A stretch of DNA of 64,000 bases from Burkholderia pyrrocinia. Its GTDB lineage: Bacteria > Pseudomonadota > Gammaproteobacteria > Burkholderiales > Burkholderiaceae. The DNA lies in the NCBI RefSeq assembly GCF_018417535.1, contig NZ_CP070978.1, forward strand, positions 2,728,001 through 2,792,000. Reading direction: 5' to 3'. The notes beneath the pieces were generated by a model. The model did no database searches, was not told where the DNA came from, and was given only the letters and a program-made list of their open reading frames with translations. Numbering within the stretch: position 1 is the stretch's first letter; each line of letters starts with the position of its first letter. Position numbers and translations under genes: made by a program. Of this stretch, positions 59,693-64,000 are shown in pieces.

Positions 59693-59923
59693 ATGGCCGC
59701 CAAGGAAGTCTCGAAGAAAAAGTACCTGAAGATTCTGAACAAACGCCTGCGCGCCGAGCCGGATGCCCCGGACGGCGCGTCGTTTGTGTTCTTTCCGCTG
59801 GGCGCGAAGGCGAAGCACGCGACGGGCGTCGTGTCCGACGAGCCGCGCAGCAAGCGCGAGCTGGCGCTGATGGCCGCGGTCCAGCGCAAGGCGGCGGAAG
59901 AGTTCGTCGTCGCCGACGCATAG
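59693..59923 (+). CDS. small basic protein of unknown function
   Basis: 76-aa Lys-rich protein (KEVSKKKYLKILNKRLRAEP). GGGAGGG precedes ATG 59693 and codon bias is good. No family recognised. It stands alone between divergent and convergent neighbours. Confidence 0.65.
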   Translation: MAAKEVSKKKYLKILNKRLRAEPDAPDGASFVFFPLGAKAKHATGVVSDEPRSKRELALMAAVQRKAAEEFVVADA

Positions 59924-60023
59924 CCGGAGCCGGCCGCGCAAGCGGCCTTTCCTGTCGAAATCGCATGCATGCCGCGCGGGCGAACCGGCCCGCGCGCGGC
60001 CGCTTTCGCCCCGCCTGTGCCTG

Positions 60024-60725
60024 TTACGCGGCGGCGGCCTCGCAATGCGCGATCGCACCGGCCAGCACGCGCGGGATGTCGTGCGTGATGGCCGGCCCGT
60101 GCATCGGCAGGATGATGTCGAGATCGAGCGCCTGAAGGCGGCGCAGCGCGCTCGCCATGTGCGCGAGCGACGGCAGGTAGTCCGAGCGCGCGATCGAATC
60201 GAGGATCGCCGGCAGCGGGTCGTCCGTTGCCGCGTCGCCGTAGCGCATCAGGATGTCCGACGACAGCAGCGCCTTGTAGGCCGGCAGGTACACGACCAGC
60301 GCATCCCATTGATGCACGTGCTTCGTGAAGATCGGCACGATATCGACGCCGGAGAGCGTTGTCGGCGCGCCGTCCTTCAGCGGCGTCGCCCGCACGCCGA
60401 ACACGTCCGCCAGTCCCCATGTACACATCGGATGGCCATACGCGATCAGCGCCGGATTGGCCGCGAGGAAGTCGGGCAGTGCGCCCATTTCGTCGGCCTC
60501 GAAATGCGGAACGATCACGCTGCTCACCATCGACGGCGTGATGCCGACCGTCGCGAGGCTCGCGCTCAGTTGCGGGAAGTTGGAACGGGTACCCGTTTCG
60601 ATGCAGACGACTTCGCCGTTCGGCGATCGCACGAAAAACTGGCTGAAACAGAGGTTCAGCGTGTCGACATAGGTCGTCGCGCGAAACAGGCCGCTGCGGA
60701 TTTCTTCGATACGTGAGCTGTCCAT
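60024..60725 (-). CDS. metallo-beta-lactamase-fold protein of the diiron (ODP/flavodiiron) type
   Basis: 233-aa metallo-beta-lactamase fold. The metal motif is H74-F-E76-A-D78 (PHFEADEMG) rather than HxHxDH, the variant found in flavodiiron and oxygen-binding diiron proteins. Further ligands are probably in KHVHQWDA, SSDIL and PMHGPAI. There is no flavodoxin domain. ATG 60725 gives the usual length. It could bind or reduce O2 or NO, or sense oxygen; no partner gene is adjacent. Confidence 0.82.
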   Translation of the reverse strand: MDSSRIEEIRSGLFRATTYVDTLNLCFSQFFVRSPNGEVVCIETGTRSNFPQLSASLATVGITPSMVSSVIVPHFEADEMGALPDFLAANPALIAYGHPMCTWGLADVFGVRATPLKDGAPTTLSGVDIVPIFTKHVHQWDALVVYLPAYKALLSSDILMRYGDAATDDPLPAILDSIARSDYLPSLAHMASALRRLQALDLDIILPMHGPAITHDIPRVLAGAIAHCEAAAA

Positions 60726-60921
60726 CGGTGCGATCCTCGCGCGGGCATTGGGGGGGCACCGCCGCGCGGTCGCCGCGACGCACCGACAGCCGCACGACCC
60801 GGTGCCTCGATGCAGTCTAGCAGCGTCGATCCGCACGTGACGCCTGTCAATTCACGCGGCGGCCGGGAACGGCGCCGAACGCGTTCCCGACCTGAAAGCA
60901 ACCCGCCATCCGGTCCGCGGA

Positions 60922-62343
60922 TCAGGACACCTTGTCCGCCGCTGCCGGATACCGGCCGCTGCCGCCGGCTTCATCGCCCGCCGCGAGCTGTTCCAGCGCG
61001 AGGCCCTTCGTTTCGATCCCGAGCGTCCACACGGCGATCGCGGCCGCGATGAACGACAGCGCGCCGAGCGTGAACACGCCGCCCTGGCCGAACACGGGCA
61101 GCACGACACCCACCACGTAAGGCCCGATCAGCGAGCCGACGCGCCCGATCGCCGACGCGAAACCCGAGCCCGTCGCGCGCGCGCCGGTGCCGTACAGTTC
61201 GGGCGTATACGTGTACAGCGCGGCCCACATGCCGAACAGGAAGAACTGCATCGCGAGGCCGGTGCCGATCAGCAGCGCCATGCTGCCGCCGTACAGCGCG
61301 CTCTGGCCGTACGCATACGCCATCGCGCCGCCGCCGATCAGCGACGCGATGCAGGTCGGCTTGCGTCCCCAGCGTTCGACGAGCCACGCGGCGCACAGGA
61401 AGCCCGGCACGCCGCCGAGCGAGATCAGCACCGTGTAGAACACCGATTTCGTGACCTCGAAGCCGGCTTGCTGCAGCAGCGCGCCGAGCCACGACGTGAG
61501 GCCGTAGAAGCCGAGCAGCGCGAAGAACCACAGCAGCCACACCATCACCGTGCGGCGGCGGTACACGCCGCTCCAGATCTCGCGCAGCGCGCCGCGGCCG
61601 CGTGCGGCCGCCGGTTCGGCGAGCCGCGACGGCGGCGGCAGCGTCGTGACGCCGGCCGAGCGCATCACCTTCGCCTCGATCGCGTGCATCACCGTGTCGG
61701 CTTCCGCGTGCCGGCCCGTATGCTCGAGCCAGCGCGGCGATTCGGGCACGATGCGGCGCACGACGAGCACGAACACCGCGGGAATCGCGAGCAGCGCGAA
61801 CACCGTGCGCCAGCCGAACTGCGGCAGCACGAAGTACGCGACGATGCCGGCCGTGATGAAGCCGAGCGGCCAGAAGCCGTCCATCAGCGCGATCAGGCGG
61901 CCGCGCTTCTCGGTCGGCACGAATTCGGACAGCAGCGTCTGCGCGACCGGGAATTCCATGCCCATCCCGATCCCGAGCAGCACGCGGTAGACGATCAGCG
62001 CATCGACGCTCTGCGCGGTCGAGCACAGATACGACGCGGCGCCCCACAGCACCATGCTCCACTGGAACACGGGCCGGCGGCCGAAGCGGTCGGCGAGCAG
62101 GCCGGCGACGGCCGCGCCGAGCACCATCCCGAAGAAGCTCGCGCTCGCGACGAGGCCGGCGGCCGCGGTCGACAAACCGAACTCCTTGCGGATCGAGCCG
62201 AGCACGAACGTCATCGTGCCGAGGTCGACCGAGTCGAAGAAGAACGCGATCGCGATGATGAAGAAGATCCGCTTGTGATAGCCGGAGAACGGCAGGCGTT
62301 CGAGCCGGGCGGCGGCGGAGGCGGGAGCGGTGGCGGCGGGCAT
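60922..62343 (-). CDS. MFS transporter (sugar porter/aromatic acid type)
   Basis: 473-aa twelve-helix major facilitator transporter. Signature loops ADRFGRRP after helix 2, VYRVLLGIGMGMEFPVAQTLLSE, PESPRWLEHTGR in the central loop, and WGRKP in the second half match the metabolite:H+ symporter group including NiaP/AAHS-like proteins. The substrate is probably a small organic acid or aromatic. It starts at 62343 and stands alone. Confidence 0.88.
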   Translation of the reverse strand: MPAATAPASAAARLERLPFSGYHKRIFFIIAIAFFFDSVDLGTMTFVLGSIRKEFGLSTAAAGLVASASFFGMVLGAAVAGLLADRFGRRPVFQWSMVLWGAASYLCSTAQSVDALIVYRVLLGIGMGMEFPVAQTLLSEFVPTEKRGRLIALMDGFWPLGFITAGIVAYFVLPQFGWRTVFALLAIPAVFVLVVRRIVPESPRWLEHTGRHAEADTVMHAIEAKVMRSAGVTTLPPPSRLAEPAAARGRGALREIWSGVYRRRTVMVWLLWFFALLGFYGLTSWLGALLQQAGFEVTKSVFYTVLISLGGVPGFLCAAWLVERWGRKPTCIASLIGGGAMAYAYGQSALYGGSMALLIGTGLAMQFFLFGMWAALYTYTPELYGTGARATGSGFASAIGRVGSLIGPYVVGVVLPVFGQGGVFTLGALSFIAAAIAVWTLGIETKGLALEQLAAGDEAGGSGRYPAAADKVS

Positions 62344-62494
62344 GGCGTCCTCTGAAATGAAAAGGGGCCTCGCAGCGCATGCTCCAGGGCCCCGATGCTT
62401 CGGTATTCAGTAGACGCGACCACAAAATGCCGCATCAGAGGAAAAGCGCCGCCTGCTTGCCCAAATGCGTCATCGGCGGGCGGCGCGCGATGCG

Positions 62495-63256
62495 TCAGTT
62501 CTTCAGCTTGTATCCGGTGCGGAACATCCACGCGACGATCGCGAGCAGGATCACGAGAAACAGCCCGGTGGCGGCGAGGCTGATCCACACGTGCACGTCG
62601 GCGAGCCCGTAGAACGACCAGCGGAAGCCGCTGATCAGGTACACGATCGGGTTGAACAGCGTGACGATGCGCCACGCGGGCGGCAGCATGTCGACCGAAT
62701 AGAAGCTGCCGCCGAGGAACGTGAGCGGCGTGATGATCAGCAGCGGCACGAGCTGCAGCTTCTCGAAGCTGTCGGCCCAGATGCCGATCACGAAGCCGAA
62801 CAGGCTGAACGTGATCGCCGTCAGCACGAGGAACAGCACCATCCAGAACGGATGCAGGATGTGCAGCGGCACGAACAGGCCGGCCGTGGCGAGGATGATG
62901 ACGCCGAGCAGCAGCGATTTCGACGCGGCCGCGCCGACGTAGGCGATCACGATCTCCCAGTACGACACGGGCGCGGACAGGATCTCGTAGATCGTGCCCG
63001 TGAAGCGTGGAAAGTAGATGCCGAACGACGCGTTCGAGATGCTCTGCGACAGCAGCGACAGCATCACGAGGCCCGGCACGATGAACGACCCGTAGCCGAT
63101 GCCGTTCACGTCGCTGATGCGCGAGCCGATCGCGGAGCCGAACACGACGAAATACAGCGACGTCGAGATCACCGGCGCGATGATGCTCTGCATCAGCGTG
63201 CGGCGCGTGCGGGCCATTTCTGCGCGGTAGATCGCGCGGATTCCTTGCAGGTTCAT
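62495..63256 (-). CDS. ABC-2 type exporter permease
   Basis: 253-aa permease of the ABC-2 (YadH/NodJ-like) family with six membrane helices: [13 protein letters not shown] after the first, [20 protein letters not shown], and [19 protein letters not shown]. Its start is five bases after the end of the ATPase gene, so the two form one exporter. Substrate unknown. Confidence 0.92.
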   Translation of the reverse strand: MNLQGIRAIYRAEMARTRRTLMQSIIAPVISTSLYFVVFGSAIGSRISDVNGIGYGSFIVPGLVMLSLLSQSISNASFGIYFPRFTGTIYEILSAPVSYWEIVIAYVGAAASKSLLLGVIILATAGLFVPLHILHPFWMVLFLVLTAITFSLFGFVIGIWADSFEKLQLVPLLIITPLTFLGGSFYSVDMLPPAWRIVTLFNPIVYLISGFRWSFYGLADVHVWISLAATGLFLVILLAIVAWMFRTGYKLKN

Positions 63257-63261
63257 GTGCG

Positions 63262-64000
63262 TCAGGCTCCTTGTACGCCGTTGCGGCGGTTGTCGATCAG
63301 GCTGACGAAAATATCCTCGAGCGAGCTCTGCGTCGTGTGCAGGTCGCGAAAGCCGATGCCGGCCGAGCCGAGCGCGTTGATCAGCGTCGCGATGCTCGCG
63401 TCGTCGCGCTGCGAGTCGTACGTGTAGACGAGCGCGGCGCCGTCGTCCGCGCGTTCGAGCCCGAACGGCGTGAGCGCGGGCGGCACGTCCGCGAGCGGAT
63501 GCTCGAGATGCACGGTGAGCTGCTTCTTGCCGAGCTTGCGCATCAGTTCGCGCTTTTCCTCGACGAGCACGAGCTCGCCGCCGAGGATGATGCCGATCCG
63601 GTCGGCCATTTCCTCGGCTTCCTCGATGTAGTGGGTCGTCAGCAGGATCGTCACGCCGCTTTCGCGCAGCGAATCGACGAGCTTCCACATGTCGCGGCGC
63701 AGCTCGACGTCGACGCCGGCCGTCGGCTCGTCGAGGAACAGGATGCGCGGCTCGTGCGACAGTGCCTTCGCAATCATCACGCGGCGCTTCATCCCGCCCG
63801 ACAGCGTCATCAGCTTGTTGTCGCGCTTGTCCCACAGCGACAGCGCCTTCAGCGTCTTCTCGATGTATGCGGGATCGGGCGCCTTGCCGAACAGGCCGCG
63901 GCTGAACGACACGGTCGCCCAGACGGTTTCGAACGCGTCGGTCGTCAGTTCCTGCGGCACGAGGCCGATCATTTCGCGGGCCGCGCGGTATTGATCGCGG
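63262..64000 (-). CDS. ABC exporter ATPase (YadG-like), 5' end outside window
   Basis: ATP-binding subunit, 245 codons visible; the N-terminus with Walker A lies beyond the window edge, and the frame is open to base 64000. Visible parts are the Q-loop (IGLVPQE), the signature LSGGMKRR, Walker [14 protein letters not shown] and the switch His in [12 protein letters not shown]-terminal regulatory part of about 80 residues follows. Paired with the permease at 62495-63256. Confidence 0.93.
   Translation of the reverse strand, partial: RDQYRAAREMIGLVPQELTTDAFETVWATVSFSRGLFGKAPDPAYIEKTLKALSLWDKRDNKLMTLSGGMKRRVMIAKALSHEPRILFLDEPTAGVDVELRRDMWKLVDSLRESGVTILLTTHYIEEAEEMADRIGIILGGELVLVEEKRELMRKLGKKQLTVHLEHPLADVPPALTPFGLERADDGAALVYTYDSQRDDASIATLINALGSAGIGFRDLHTTQSSLEDIFVSLIDNRRNGVQGA

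Overview
The window looks like part of a Burkholderia cepacia-complex-type genome. It is very GC-rich, with strong G/C bias at third codon positions, and the proteins read as typical Burkholderiaceae (sarcosine oxidase SoxBDAG, gram-negative porin, PqqABCDE, YehZYXW-type osmolyte transporter). A second acetyl-CoA synthetase, a second LolC-like permease and a second RpoD-like sigma factor suggest a secondary replicon, but that is inference. No rRNA, tRNA, CRISPR array, insertion sequence or phage gene was found.

Layout. 1-5625: end of a sarcosine oxidase operon (soxB partial, soxD, soxA, soxG) closed by a FolB-like gene, with overlapping junctions. 5626-7512: a hipBA-type toxin-antitoxin pair with three matching 17-bp palindromes. 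7585-10862: ene-reductase with a divergent LysR regulator, an LprI-like protein and a lytic transglycosylase. 11083-14910: complete yehZ-yehY-yehX-yehW osmolyte ABC operon. 15075-18057: D-2-hydroxyacid dehydrogenase convergent with an S15-family lipoprotein hydrolase. 18661-20193: two adjacent frameshifted genes (a small unknown gene and an orphan lolC paralogue). 20501-28951: bacterial alpha-2-macroglobulin plus PBP1C. 29108-34031: soluble chemoreceptor, porin, acetyl-CoA synthetase with an unusual C-terminal tail.

34295-51782 is the most interesting part. It joins a PQQ alcohol dehydrogenase carrying the Asp-x-Asp signature of lanthanide-dependent enzymes, a MoxJ/XoxJ-like binding protein fused to cytochrome c, a HiPIP and an RpoD-like sigma factor on one strand. 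On the other strand are a TonB-dependent receptor, a sigma54 activator of the AcoR type, pqqABCDE, an Asp/Ser-repeat reading frame, and a dedicated tonB-exbB-exbD. I found sigma54-type -24/-12 elements before the dehydrogenase, the receptor and pqqA, and a shared 21-bp dyad (GGTGTT-N9-AACACC) upstream of them. The block therefore reads as one regulon: the activator turns on the dehydrogenase, its cofactor synthesis and an energised outer-membrane uptake system, possibly for a lanthanide chelate.

52009-64000: an XRE regulator divergent from an unrecognised protein, small unknown proteins, a LysR/carboxymuconolactone-decarboxylase-like/aldo-keto reductase group, two alpha/beta hydrolases, a DinB-like protein behind a perfect inverted repeat, a YCII protein, a diiron-type metallo-beta-lactamase-fold protein, an MFS transporter, and an ABC-2 exporter whose ATPase runs off the window end.
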